DNA of 64,000 nt from Sporomusaceae bacterium UBA7701 (GTDB lineage Bacteria; Bacillota; Negativicutes; Sporomusales; UBA7701): contig DLGF01000014.1 in NCBI GenBank assembly GCA_002482545.1, positions 145,268-209,267 on the forward strand, in the 5' to 3' direction. Below, piece after piece: positions 42,194 to 50,700 of this stretch; the stretch's first letter is position 1, and each line of letters begins with the position of its first letter. A program made the translations under genes and the position numbers. The notes beneath the pieces are model-generated. The model made no database searches, was not told where the DNA came from, and saw only the letters and a program-made list of their open reading frames with translations.

Positions 42194-43438
42194 CTACTCC
42201 TTCCGCCCCACACTTATGGCCAGATGGCCGGCCAGTACTCTTTCCACCATCTCCGCCTCCGCCTGGTGGCAGCCGACAATAACCATAACCTCCGTTGTTT
42301 TGCCGGCAGGCTGCTGCTTTTGTACATAGAGCCTGTAATACAGGTATTTGAAAACAAAGCCTGAGACGCCGCCCGCAAACAGGCCGAATAGGCCCCAGAT
42401 AATCGGCCCCCATTCCAACACAAAACCCCACATCACCCCGAACAACATGAAAATTGTACCCAATATGGTTGGCAGATCAAATATGCTCATCCCGTCCGCC
42501 CGATGAATCGTATCGAACATCTGCATGCTTTTCTGCGGAGCATTCATCGGGATGACGCAGATATTGTCCGCCCTTATTCCTTTTTGCTCAAGCTCCGAGA
42601 TGGCGATTTCCAGCTTGATCGAATGCTCGAAGGAGGCTGTGACATACATATCAGATTCCACCTTTGTCGGCATTTTAAATTCGGGGTTTTGATATCGCCT
42701 CTTGAAAAAGTGGGCTTGTTCCTTTTCAAAAATGCAATTGAAGGCCACGGTATTTACATAGGCGTCATAAGCCGCAAAACCGTAAATCGACGGCAAATAC
42801 ATCAGCCACTGCGGGTCGACAGCGGCCTTGGAATGCGCGAATAATCCCAGAGCCGCATATTGGATGCCCGGAAAGAGAAAAGAATGATAGGCGATGGCTA
42901 TCCACCAAATGATAAGAAAGAACCCGGTCGGTATCCGGTGGGTATAAATATGCCCGAGACCGGGCGCAACCAGTGACCAAGCCACCGCCACCCAGGGCGA
43001 GCGCATATCCAGGGCATTTATCTCCATGAACGACATGCTTACCGGCTCAATCGTCCGCTCGTCCCGGTCAGCCAAAAGGGAAAGTTGGTTATAGTGGAGC
43101 GTCAGCCGGTAGCTGTCCCATATAGCGAAAACAAAAACCAGGACATACAGCAATAGCCACCGGTTGTCGACGATTTCTTTCGCCATAGCGAAGCGCCCTG
43201 TAAAGGAATACAGGATCGCCAGATTCACCTTAGCCTGGGAATTCACCGCCATCTCCCAAAAAAACAGCAGAAACCCGGTTATGTAATTGCCCATGCTGAT
43301 ATGGCCAAACCCTGGATAAGTGACCGACCACCAGGCCACAGTAAACGGATTTCGCAGGTGAAAGATATTGGTGGCCAAAGAGTTCATAACCCCTTTGGGC
43401 CTGCGGGGTAATTGTTGTTGCGATTGCTCCTGTTTCAT
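42194..43438 (-). CDS. Membrane protein with duplicated PGxGHI module
   Basis: A protein of about 414 residues, with function unknown. Two related membrane modules are visible: the first has VAWWSVTYPGFGHISMGNYITGF-type sequence (about 30-55), the second VAWSLVAPGLGHIYTHRIPTGFF (about 145-170), each followed by further helices. This is an internal duplication. The C-terminal third has a soluble VTASFEHSIKLEIAISELEQKG stretch and a Gly-rich helix pair (WGLFGLFAGGVSGFVFKYLYY), like stress-type membrane proteins. ATG 43438 has GGAG upstream; the frame is open to 43675. Confidence 0.7.
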   Translation of the reverse strand: MKQEQSQQQLPRRPKGVMNSLATNIFHLRNPFTVAWWSVTYPGFGHISMGNYITGFLLFFWEMAVNSQAKVNLAILYSFTGRFAMAKEIVDNRWLLLYVLVFVFAIWDSYRLTLHYNQLSLLADRDERTIEPVSMSFMEINALDMRSPWVAVAWSLVAPGLGHIYTHRIPTGFFLIIWWIAIAYHSFLFPGIQYAALGLFAHSKAAVDPQWLMYLPSIYGFAAYDAYVNTVAFNCIFEKEQAHFFKRRYQNPEFKMPTKVESDMYVTASFEHSIKLEIAISELEQKGIRADNICVIPMNAPQKSMQMFDTIHRADGMSIFDLPTILGTIFMLFGVMWGFVLEWGPIIWGLFGLFAGGVSGFVFKYLYYRLYVQKQQPAGKTTEVMVIVGCHQAEAEMVERVLAGHLAISVGRKE

Positions 43439-43859
43439 TGATCTCCGGTCGCCCCTAGACTTCTTTTCGATGTTGTATAGCGGTTTTATGCATACCGCCT
43501 GGCCAAAACAGATATACCGGGAAGGAACAGTCCTATTGCCAATCAAGCAGCAAGTATTTAGCCGGTATTCGCAACGCACTCGGCTAAGGCGCCTATCGCT
43601 TCCATTATCGACGGATTTGCACAGGCCTGACACTGCTAAGTCTCCCGCTGAAGGATATATGGATATTGTTTCCATTACATGGAGATAATATCCATATTGG
43701 CCGGCTCTATGCTAAGGATAAGACAAAACCCGTTTTCCTTGCCTTGCGGCTTGAAAACGGGTTTTGCCTTTACTCTGAACAGGCGCTTTTCCCAGGCGCT
43801 TGTGGTATTTTTAAATACCGATAGCATTGGTACAAAAAGCCTTTCGCAGCCAAAGCGCT
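43439..43859. other. Intergenic region with two hairpins
   Basis: No gene is supported. It holds a large imperfect palindrome at 43657-43696 (ATATGGATATT...AATATCCATAT with inner TCCA/TGGA), possibly an operator for the membrane-protein gene, and the terminator at 43725-43765. Confidence 0.5.
43725..43765 (-). terminator. Terminator after the first flavodoxin-like gene
   Basis: A perfect 13-bp stem (AAAACCCGTTTTC with GAAAACGGGTTTT) bounded by A and T runs. On the minus strand it follows the gene at 43860. Confidence 0.75.
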
Positions 43860-44423
43860 CTACTCGGCAAGCCAGATGCCCATTCGCCTGGCGTCTTCCA
43901 GCACCGCGGTCTGCTCAAGGAGCTCCTCCGGCTTATGCGTTCCTCCGGCAATCAGAATCTTATACTCGCCGAAGCCGAGAAAAGAAAGATTCTTCCCGAC
44001 ATGTTCAAAATAGTGGTGAAATAGGGTCGTATCGGGCCGGCCTTGTGTAACGGCAAGCAAGACCTTTTTTCCGGGAGCCAGATAGCTGGAATGGTCGGGC
44101 TTCAGGAAGGGGTACAAGCGATCGATCGCCGCTTTCAACTGCGCCGTAACCTGCCACATGTATACCGGCGTGGCAAAGATGATTCCAGCGGCATTGGCGA
44201 TCTCACCATATAGCTCTTGCATATCATCCTGCAAGACGCACTGGCCGTGCGCCCGACAGGCGTAGCAACTCTGGCAGCCTTTGATCTTCATGCCGTTGAG
44301 AAAATACGCCTTGACTTCAGCCCCTCTTTCCTTTGCCGCCTTGAGCGCCTCATTCATCAAAGCCGAGGTGCTGCCCTGTTCGCGCGGGCTGCCGTTAAGG
44401 GCCACGATCTTCACCGCGTTCAT
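43860..44423 (-). CDS. Flavodoxin-like NAD(P)H-dependent oxidoreductase
   Basis: A 187-residue flavodoxin-fold FMN protein. It starts MNAVKIVALNGSPREQGSTSALM (phosphate-binding loop) and has a Cys pair in GCQSCYACRAHGQCVLQDDM, then ATPVYMWQVTAQLKAAIDR. These are hallmarks of iron-sulfur-flavoprotein-like NADPH-dependent FMN reductases; the CX2CX2C set may hold a cluster. ATG 44423 follows GGGGGAGG; the frame is open to 44498. Its neighbour at 44571 belongs to the same family, and a divergent HxlR regulator lies upstream. Confidence 0.87.
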   Translation of the reverse strand: MNAVKIVALNGSPREQGSTSALMNEALKAAKERGAEVKAYFLNGMKIKGCQSCYACRAHGQCVLQDDMQELYGEIANAAGIIFATPVYMWQVTAQLKAAIDRLYPFLKPDHSSYLAPGKKVLLAVTQGRPDTTLFHHYFEHVGKNLSFLGFGEYKILIAGGTHKPEELLEQTAVLEDARRMGIWLAE

Positions 44424-44466
44424 TCCTCCCCCATAATCGGTTTTTCGGACGTTTATGCATAACCGT

Positions 44467-44505
44467 GGCAATAGTGCGTATCCGGATCGGATACGCACTA
44501 TTGCC
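44467..44505. terminator. Perfect 18-bp hairpin between flavodoxin-like genes
   Basis: GGCAATAGTGCGTATCCG pairs perfectly with its complement around a 3-nt loop. It probably ends transcription of the 44571 gene or stabilises the mRNA; there is no T-run. Confidence 0.55.
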
Positions 44506-44570
44506 CGGACGCAAGGGTCAGGTTATGCACCGAGCGGCTCACTACTCTCGCCCGGCGCCGCTGACCGGCA

Positions 44571-45164
44571 TTACGGCTTACAGCTCTGGCCATTCTGCTG
44601 TTTCAGCAGCTTTGCCATGTTTCTGCCCAAAGTTTGAAACGTCTGGATGCCTTCTTCATCCTTTTGAACATCTCCTGGCTCTAGCGACAACGTCATATTC
44701 CAGTAGCTGGACCCGGGAACGACCATCTCGGCGATTCCAAAGAAGAAGTTGATCGCCGAATAAACAAAAGTTGATCCGGCGCGCCGGACGGACACGACCG
44801 CAGCGCCTACTTTTCCCCTAAGCATTTCGCCGTCATTGGCTTTGGCCACAAAACCGCAGCGGTCGATCAGCGCTTTTACTTCCGTAGATACGTTGCTGAA
44901 ATAGGTGGGAGAACCAATAATGATTCCGTCCGCCTCCCGCATCTTCTGGATAAACCCGTTCATCTCATCATCTTGCCGTATACAGCGGTTGTCTCTAGTC
45001 TCCCAGCACTTTCCACAGGCTAGGCAGCCATAAACCTTGCGTCCCCCCAACTGGACAAGTTCGGTTTCAATGCCTTCTTTCTCCAACTCCGCAAAGACAA
45101 TCTGAATACTCTGGGCAGTATTCCCATTGATCCTTGGACTACCGTTAAACGCAACAACTTTCAT
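44571..45164 (-). CDS. Flavodoxin-like NAD(P)H-dependent oxidoreductase, second copy
   Basis: A 197-residue protein of the same family: MKVVAFNGSPRINGNTAQS loop, GCLACGKCWETRDNRCIRQDDEM Cys motif (CX2CX2C plus one), and IIGSPTYFSNVSTEVKALIDRCGF. ATG 45164 follows GGGGAGG by 6 bp. It is nearest to the divergent HxlR gene, so it is the likely primary target of that regulator. Probable role: reduction of quinones, nitro-compounds or metals. No close duplication with the 43860 gene beyond shared motifs. Confidence 0.87.
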   Translation of the reverse strand: MKVVAFNGSPRINGNTAQSIQIVFAELEKEGIETELVQLGGRKVYGCLACGKCWETRDNRCIRQDDEMNGFIQKMREADGIIIGSPTYFSNVSTEVKALIDRCGFVAKANDGEMLRGKVGAAVVSVRRAGSTFVYSAINFFFGIAEMVVPGSSYWNMTLSLEPGDVQKDEEGIQTFQTLGRNMAKLLKQQNGQSCKP

Positions 45165-45336
45165 AATCGGCCTCCCCATCTATTTTTTCAGACTGCGGGC
45201 TGGCGGCGCCGGACGTTGGCGAATACCAACCTCTCAATGCCGCTTCCGCCGAAAATTATAACCGCCTGTCTCCGTCAACCGCCCCATAAATTTCTTTCCA
45301 TGTTATAATAATAGATATTAGTGGTCAGAACTGACA

Positions 45337-45370
45337 AGTACGCACTTATTTGTGGCATAGTACCTATTTG
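45337..45370. promoter_or_regulatory. Probable HxlR binding region
   Basis: A direct repeat AAGTACGCACTTATTTGT and ATAGTACCTATTTGT, sharing AGTAC...TATTTGT, sits in the divergent region between the flavodoxin-like gene and hxlR. GTAC-type half sites are typical for HxlR/YodB-like regulators. Confidence 0.5.
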
Positions 45371-45409
45371 TATACCGGCTCCATTCTGGAAAAAACGTGA
45401 GGCGCGACA

Positions 45410-45787
45410 ATGATCCAATTCAGAAATAACGAATATCAGTGTTCGATGGAGTTGACGCTGGACCTGATCGGCGGAAAGTGGAAATCCCTGATTCTCTGGT
45501 ATCTGGGCGAAAATATCATACGATTCAGCGAATTAAAAAGGGCCTTGCCCCGCATTACCCCGAAAATGCTGACGCAACAACTCCGAGAGCTGGAAGAGAG
45601 CGGGCTGGTAAACCGGGTTATTTATACGCAAGTGCCGCCAAAAGTAGAATATTCCTTAACCGCTGCCGGTAAAAGCCTTCTACCCATTTTAGCAACATTA
45701 TGCCAATGGGGGCTCAACTATGTGAATGCGGTTGAGCCGACCGGCCAGAAGACCGCTTGTCCCCAAGCGGCCGATACTGACCAATAG
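45410..45787 (+). CDS. HxlR-family regulator
   Basis: A 125-residue winged-helix protein. YQCSMELTLDLIGGKWKSLILWYLGE contains the conserved Cys used by thiol-based HxlR sensors (about residue 11). RFSELKRALPRITPKMLTQQLRELEESGLVNR is the HTH and wing, and PPKVEYSLTAAGKSL completes the domain. It is divergent from the two flavodoxin-like oxidoreductases, as in YodB/HypR systems that respond to quinones or electrophiles. A perfect-stem terminator follows directly. Confidence 0.92.
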   Translation: MIQFRNNEYQCSMELTLDLIGGKWKSLILWYLGENIIRFSELKRALPRITPKMLTQQLRELEESGLVNRVIYTQVPPKVEYSLTAAGKSLLPILATLCQWGLNYVNAVEPTGQKTACPQAADTDQ

Positions 45788-45827
45788 GCAAAATGCCCTC
45801 GTCCTTTTCGGACGAGGGCATTTTGCC
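45787..45827. terminator. Terminator after hxlR
   Basis: A perfect 18-bp stem (GGCAAAATGCCCTCGTCC and complement) with loop TTTTC, starting on the hxlR stop codon. Confidence 0.8.
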
Positions 45828-45985
45828 AGTTGTGGTAAGCTCCATCCTGATGATCATACCTGTAATCAACGCCGCTTTTTCACGCCAGTTTCCTTCCCGT
45901 AATCTTCCTGCCGAGGCAGTCCTCATCCAGTCGTTCCGAATCGGTCAACGGGCGTGTCGCCAATTCCATTACCGGGCGATATGAT

Positions 45986-46432
45986 TCAGTTTACCAACAG
46001 CTTAACAATGTCAGCCCGGCTGATAATCCCGATAATTTTGCCGTCTTTGACGACGGGTACCCGTTTGATGCCTCGCTCCAGCATCAGTTGCGCGATGTCC
46101 ATAATGTCAGTCTCCTCGGATACTGAAACCACCTTTTTCGTCATAATGTCCGCCGCCTGCCCGGCCATCAGCTTTTTGAAGTCCTCGCGGTAGTGCTCCA
46201 CGCCGTTGTAGTAGATGACTGCGCCAAGAATATTGACATAATCAGGCAGCCGCGGGTTGGCTTCTTTGTGCAATAAATCCCCTTCACTGACAATGCCTAC
46301 CAGCGCGTCGGCGTCATCCACCACCGGCACGCCCGAAATGCCATGATCGATCAATACTTTGGCAATGTCTTTAATGGTCGCGTTCCGGTGAACGGTAATA
46401 ACATTCTGAACCATGATGTCTTTTGCTTTCAT
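45986..46432 (-). CDS. CBS-domain pair protein
   Basis: A 148-residue protein made of two CBS motifs: MKAKDIMVQNVITVHRNATIKDIAKVLIDHGISGVPVVDD at the N-terminus and ADIMTKKVVSVSEETDIMDIAQLMLERGIKRVPVVKDGKIIGIISRADIV at the C-terminus, about 40 residues apart. CBS pairs bind adenosine nucleotides and act as energy sensors; no effector domain is attached. ATG 46432 is preceded by an excellent GGAGGTGA. No partner gene is evident. Confidence 0.9.
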   Translation of the reverse strand: MKAKDIMVQNVITVHRNATIKDIAKVLIDHGISGVPVVDDADALVGIVSEGDLLHKEANPRLPDYVNILGAVIYYNGVEHYREDFKKLMAGQAADIMTKKVVSVSEETDIMDIAQLMLERGIKRVPVVKDGKIIGIISRADIVKLLVN

Positions 46433-46605
46433 TACATCACCTCCGTCATTCTTTGATCTATTCTCTTTTCGACAAGTATGGGGAAAATCCGCTATAATCT
46501 CAAACACATTTCATCGTTTAGTATGTGGATTCGAGCAGACCGGGATTTAACCCTTTCTAAAATTCTATAATTATAAACCTGTCGTAACCTTTCAGGCGCT
46601 CTCAT

Positions 46606-48081
46606 TCAGGTGCCGCAAAACGTCCGGTAAGGCTGGGCCGGCGGCTCGGGCGGCGTGGAATACTCAGCCTGTTCGGCGGTGTGGGCGTAGGGACTGGAAA
46701 GAATATGGAGGAGCCGCTCCATCACCCTGTAGTCGCCTCGTTCCACCGCGCTTTCCAGTGCGGCCTCGACCCGGTGATTGCGGGGAATCACCGCAGGGTT
46801 CCAGTTTCGCATCAGTTGCTGCGAGGAGGCTTTCGCTTCCTGCTGCCTGCCTAGTCTGGCCTGCCACAGCTCATACCACCGGTCAAATTCCGGAGTGCCA
46901 AGGAAGGCCGTTTCCTCAGGCCTGTCAAAAGTTAAGGCGCGGAAGGTATTGGTATAATCCGCCCGATACTTCTGCATCATGCTGAGAAGGTCTTCGATAA
47001 GGGCCTCATCCTGGGCCTCCTCGTTAAATATTCCCAGCTTTGCTCTCATTCCCGCCCGCCAATTGCAGTGATACAACTCACTAAAACCGGCAAGCGCGTC
47101 CTGGGCCAGTTTAACGGCCTGCGCCTCGTCGGCGTGCAGCAGCGGCAACAGGGTTTCCGCGAATCTCGCGAGATTCCATCCGGCAATAGGCGGCTGATTG
47201 CCATAAGCATAACGGCCTCGAATGTCAATGGAACTGAATACCGTCGCCGGATCATAGGCGTCCATAAAGGCGCAAGGACCATAATCAATAGTTTCGCCGC
47301 TGAGGGTCATGTTATCGGTGTTCATCACCCCGTGAATAAAGCCGACCAGTTGCCACTTGGCAATCAGCCCGGCCTGGCGCCTGATCACCTCCTGAAGCAG
47401 CGAAAGATAGCGGTTCTCGCCGGCCACAGCGTCCGGAAAATGGCGCTTTAGGGAATAGTCCGCCAGGACCCGGAGCTCCTCCGTCGTGCCCCATTGGGAA
47501 GCGTACTGGAAAGTGCCGACGCGCAGATGGCTGGCAGCCACGCGGGTCAGAACCGCACCAGGCTGGTCGGTTCCGCGGATTACCGCCTCGCCGGTTGTCA
47601 CCACCGCCAGGCTGCGGGTGGTGGCAATGCCAAGCGCGTGCATTGCTTCGCTGATAAGGTATTCGCGCAGCATCGGCCCAAGTACCGCCCGGCCATCCCC
47701 CTGACGGGAGTATGGCGTTCTGCCTGAACCCTTGAGCTGAATATCAAACCGCTCGCCGGAGGGAGTGATTTGCTCGCCGATCAGCAGGGCCCGGCCGTCC
47801 CCCAGCATCGTAAAATGGCCGAACTGATGCCCCGCATAAGCCTGAGCAAGCGGTGAAGCGCCTTCCGGGATCCGGTTGCCGGCAAGGGCCGCCACGCCGT
47901 CTTCGCTTTGCAGCTCCTCGGCGTTCAGCCCCAGGGATGCAGCCAGCGCATGATTCAGAAGGACCAGCTTCGGCGCTTTCACAGGGGCCGGGTGGAGGCG
48001 GCTAAAAAACAATTCCGGCAGGCGGGCATAGCTGTTGTCAAAGTTCCAGCCGGTTTCTGTCGTTGCTTTTCTCTGTGTCAT
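46606..48081 (-). CDS. selO: SelO family protein adenylyltransferase (YdiU/UPF0061)
   Basis: A 491-residue pseudokinase-fold enzyme that AMPylates proteins in redox stress. Motifs include LAQAYAGHQFGHFTMLGDGRA, RFDIQLKGSGRTPYSRQGDGRA with the nucleotide-binding Lys/Arg, and HGVMNTDNMTLSGETIDYGPCAFMD holding the metal-binding Asn and Asp. ATG 48081 follows AAGGAG; a longer frame to 48294 overlaps the previous terminator and is rejected. The very C-terminus is RTFCGT, so the terminal Cys-containing motif of SelO (selenocysteine in eukaryotes) is present as Cys. Confidence 0.93.
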   Translation of the reverse strand: MTQRKATTETGWNFDNSYARLPELFFSRLHPAPVKAPKLVLLNHALAASLGLNAEELQSEDGVAALAGNRIPEGASPLAQAYAGHQFGHFTMLGDGRALLIGEQITPSGERFDIQLKGSGRTPYSRQGDGRAVLGPMLREYLISEAMHALGIATTRSLAVVTTGEAVIRGTDQPGAVLTRVAASHLRVGTFQYASQWGTTEELRVLADYSLKRHFPDAVAGENRYLSLLQEVIRRQAGLIAKWQLVGFIHGVMNTDNMTLSGETIDYGPCAFMDAYDPATVFSSIDIRGRYAYGNQPPIAGWNLARFAETLLPLLHADEAQAVKLAQDALAGFSELYHCNWRAGMRAKLGIFNEEAQDEALIEDLLSMMQKYRADYTNTFRALTFDRPEETAFLGTPEFDRWYELWQARLGRQQEAKASSQQLMRNWNPAVIPRNHRVEAALESAVERGDYRVMERLLHILSSPYAHTAEQAEYSTPPEPPAQPYRTFCGT

Positions 48082-48255
48082 GGCATCTCCTTGTACTGGT
48101 TGATCACCAAGCTTGCGTTGGTGTCGAATTCCCCGGCGGCTACTATAACCGCTGGATTTCCATCCGGGATTCGGCGGATTTTCTCCGGGCGCAAAACCTT
48201 CTTTGCGATTAGTATGGCAAAAAAGTCCCTTGCCTAACGTGGTTTTTCTTATACA

Positions 48256-48289
48256 AAGAGGGTTCTGCCACCATCGGCAGAACCCTCTT
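48256..48289 (-). terminator. Terminator of the mcp-cheW unit
   Basis: A perfect 14-bp stem (AAGAGGGTTCTGCC and complement) with a 6-nt loop, 5 bp after the cheW stop on the minus strand. Confidence 0.8.
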
Positions 48290-48293
48290 CTCA

Positions 48294-48734
48294 TTACCCT
48301 GCTTTCTTCAACTCCTTCAGCTCTTCATCCCCGAACAGCCTGTCGACGTCCAGGATGATGAGGAGCCGGTCTCCTTCTTTTCCGATCCCCCGGATGTATA
48401 CGTTCGCAGCCGCCACGGGCGGCGCTTCGATGGCGCTGTCCTGGAGACGGATTACCTCCGTCACTTCATCCACCACTATCCCAATTTCCAGCCCCGTCGT
48501 CTCGACGATCAGCGCCCGCTTATCGTCCGCCTTTGACTTTGTCAGCGCCAGCCGCATCGCCAGGTCGACCACCGGAATGATCTTGCCGCGGAGGCTGATT
48601 ATACCTTCAATATATTCCGGAATATCGGGAAGCTTGGTAACATCCCGGTAATGGATGATCTCTTTGACTTGGGTAATGGATATTGCATATTCTTCATTGC
48701 CCAGACGAAACAGAACCAGTTGTTCTTCCGCCAT
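48294..48734 (-). CDS. cheW: Chemotaxis coupling protein CheW
   Basis: A 146-residue single CheW domain that links transducers to CheA. LVLFRLGNEEYAISITQVKEIIHYRDVTKLPD is the N-terminal strand block, and GIISLRGKIIPVVDLAMRLAL is the conserved core. AAGGGGG precedes the ATG. It is 21 bp downstream of an MCP gene on the same strand, so the two are co-expressed. cheA and other che genes are not in the window. Confidence 0.95.
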   Translation of the reverse strand: MAEEQLVLFRLGNEEYAISITQVKEIIHYRDVTKLPDIPEYIEGIISLRGKIIPVVDLAMRLALTKSKADDKRALIVETTGLEIGIVVDEVTEVIRLQDSAIEAPPVAAANVYIRGIGKEGDRLLIILDVDRLFGDEELKELKKAG

Positions 48735-48754
48735 GTATCATATTCCCCCTTCCG

Positions 48755-50446
48755 TTACACCCGGAACTTGGCGACCGCCGCCTGAAGGTCCTGGGCCAAA
48801 TGCGCCAACGCTTGGCTGGAATTGGCGATCTCCTCCATCGACGCCAGTTGCTCCTCGGTGGCCGCCGAAACGCTCTGCGCTTCACCCGCCGACGTTTTGC
48901 TCAAGGCGTCTATTTTCCTGGCCGCCCCTACGATTTGCTGGCTGCCGCTCGCCATTTGCTGGGTGGCCGCCGAGATTTCTCTGACCTGGCTCGACACCTG
49001 CGACACCAGTTCCACGATTTCCTGGAACGCCACGCCGGCGGCGTTGACGACTTCGGCCCCGGTCTCCACTTCCCGCGTGCCTTCGTTCATGGCCACAACC
49101 GCTTTATCAGTATCGCCCTGAATTTCCCCGATCAACTCGGCGATTTTCTTGGCTGCTTCCTGCGACTGCTCGGCCAGCTTCCTTACCTCTTCCGCAACTA
49201 CCGCGAAACCCCGGCCTTGCTCGCCTGCCCGTGCCGCCTCAATGGCCGCGTTGAGGGCCAGCAGGTTGGTCTGGCCGGCAATGCCGGAGATTGTGTCGAC
49301 GATTTGGCCGATTTCTTTGGAACGTTCGCCGAGTTTGGTAACTACCTTGGCGGAGGTGTTGACGGTGTTCTCGATATGAGCCATTTGGCTCACCGCTTTC
49401 TCAACCGCTTTGCCGCCTTCCTTAGCTTTATCGGCTGCCCGGGCCGATTGCTCCGCGACGTGGTTGGTGTTGGCGGCTACCTGCTGGATGCCGGCCGACA
49501 TTTGCTCCACAATCGCCGAAGTCTCGTTGGCGGCCGCCAGTTGTTCGTTGGCCCCGGTGGCCACGCCAGTGATTGAAGTGGCAATCTGATCGGCCGCCTG
49601 GGCCGACTGTTCCGAGCTGGCCGTCAGTTCCTCGGAGGAGGCCGCAACCTGCTCGGCGTTCGCGTTGATCTGCTTGATGAGGCTTTTGAGCTGAACAACC
49701 ATGGTGTTGAAAGATGTAGCCAACTGGCCGATTTCATCCTGACGGTCCACCCTTACCTGCTCGGTAAGATCTCCGCCGGCCACCTTCTGGGCCACCGCCG
49801 CCAGTTCGTTGACCGGACGGGCGATGCTGCGGGCGGCGAAAAAGCCGATCACAATGCCCAGGAGAGCGGAAAATATTCCTGCCATGACGGCTGCCGTCTT
49901 GGCCCCCGCAGCATTTTCTTCCGCACTACGCATCGAGTCGTTGATCCGCTTATTGCGATAATCCTGCAACTGATCGAACTTCTCGTACAGTTCCTGGGTT
50001 ACCGGGGCTATTTCCTGCCGCATTACCTGAAGAGCCTCTTCTTTCTTGCCGGCCTGCACCAGGGGTATAAATTTCCTTTCGACGATCTCCGAATACTTGT
50101 CGTCCACCGCTTTGGCTTCAGTGGCCAGGCGTTTGGCTTCCGGGGCTCGGGCCGAATTGATCAGATCATCTTCTATTTTGCTGCTTTCTTCCGAGGTCTT
50201 TTTATAATCGTTCAGCATTTGCGGATCATTGGTCATATAAAACCCCCGAAGATACGCCACTTGGTCGCTGGCATTGTTATTTATCCGGCTTACCGCCAGC
50301 AAGCGGGGGATATCCTCTTTCTCGATCTGTATTATGAGCTCCGTGATATTGTTGACCCTTCCGATCGTGTAGGCGAATCCCACCGCCGCGGTGAGTACGA
50401 CCAGCAAAAAATAAACTACCATTTTCATTGTCAAATTCATTTTCAT
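48755..50446 (-). CDS. Methyl-accepting chemotaxis protein with 4-helix-bundle sensor
   Basis: A transducer of about 563 residues. The N-terminal helix (KMVVYFLLVVLTAAVGFAYTIG) is followed by a periplasmic four-helix domain of about 150 residues, a second helix (AAVMAGIFSALLGIVIGFFAARSIA), HAMP (PVNELAAVAQKVAGGDLTEQV), and a long cytoplasmic signalling coil. The coil tip reads LALNAAIEAARAGEQGRGFAVVAEEVRKLAEQS. The ligand is unknown. ATG 50446 is used; ATG 50458 and a longer frame to 50527 are less likely. A sigma-D-like promoter lies 80 bp upstream, next to an inverted-repeat recombination site. Confidence 0.92.
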   Translation of the reverse strand: MKMNLTMKMVVYFLLVVLTAAVGFAYTIGRVNNITELIIQIEKEDIPRLLAVSRINNNASDQVAYLRGFYMTNDPQMLNDYKKTSEESSKIEDDLINSARAPEAKRLATEAKAVDDKYSEIVERKFIPLVQAGKKEEALQVMRQEIAPVTQELYEKFDQLQDYRNKRINDSMRSAEENAAGAKTAAVMAGIFSALLGIVIGFFAARSIARPVNELAAVAQKVAGGDLTEQVRVDRQDEIGQLATSFNTMVVQLKSLIKQINANAEQVAASSEELTASSEQSAQAADQIATSITGVATGANEQLAAANETSAIVEQMSAGIQQVAANTNHVAEQSARAADKAKEGGKAVEKAVSQMAHIENTVNTSAKVVTKLGERSKEIGQIVDTISGIAGQTNLLALNAAIEAARAGEQGRGFAVVAEEVRKLAEQSQEAAKKIAELIGEIQGDTDKAVVAMNEGTREVETGAEVVNAAGVAFQEIVELVSQVSSQVREISAATQQMASGSQQIVGAARKIDALSKTSAGEAQSVSAATEEQLASMEEIANSSQALAHLAQDLQAAVAKFRV

Positions 50447-50525
50447 TTTGGCATCCATCCTTTCGCATATTAGTATATTTAAAAAGAGACTCCCCCCGGA
50501 GGAAAGCTCTGACCATTTTTCTGCC

Positions 50526-50551
50526 ACATCCGAATTGAAATTTTGTGTTTA
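50526..50551 (-). promoter_or_regulatory. Possible sigma-28/SigD promoter of mcp-cheW
   Basis: On the minus strand TAAA, 15 bp, then CGGATGT resembles the flagellar/chemotaxis sigma consensus TAAA-N15-CCGATAT (5 of 7 in the -10). It lies 80 bp before the mcp start and about 40 bp from the recombinase-flanking site. Confidence 0.4.
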
Positions 50552-50592
50552 GCAATTGTCAAGACTTTGATTTTACAAAAAATTGTGCATTA

Positions 50593-50619
50593 ATGTAACA
50601 TAATCTACTTATGTTACAT
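50593..50619. repeat. Dif-like recombination site, left copy
   Basis: Perfect 11-bp inverted arms ATGTAACATAA and TTATGTTACAT around the spacer TCTAC. The 21-bp core recurs in inverted orientation at 51333-51353 on the other side of the recombinase gene. The 11-5-11 architecture resembles tyrosine-recombinase core sites. Confidence 0.8.
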
Positions 50620-50700
50620 CTTTTTTAGGATTTTAAAAGGTATTTTTATATTGCATATTAAAATTACGTATAAATATTGTTATTGGATGTGATTAGAAAT

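Noticed and set aside
43657..43696. Large palindrome as a recombination site
   Set aside because: Single copy in the window and no recombinase nearby; more likely an operator or promoter-associated hairpin.
46606..48294. SelO start at 48294 (562 residues)
   Set aside because: The extension runs through the cheW terminator region and lacks family similarity; ATG 48081 has AAGGAG and matches the SelO N-terminus.
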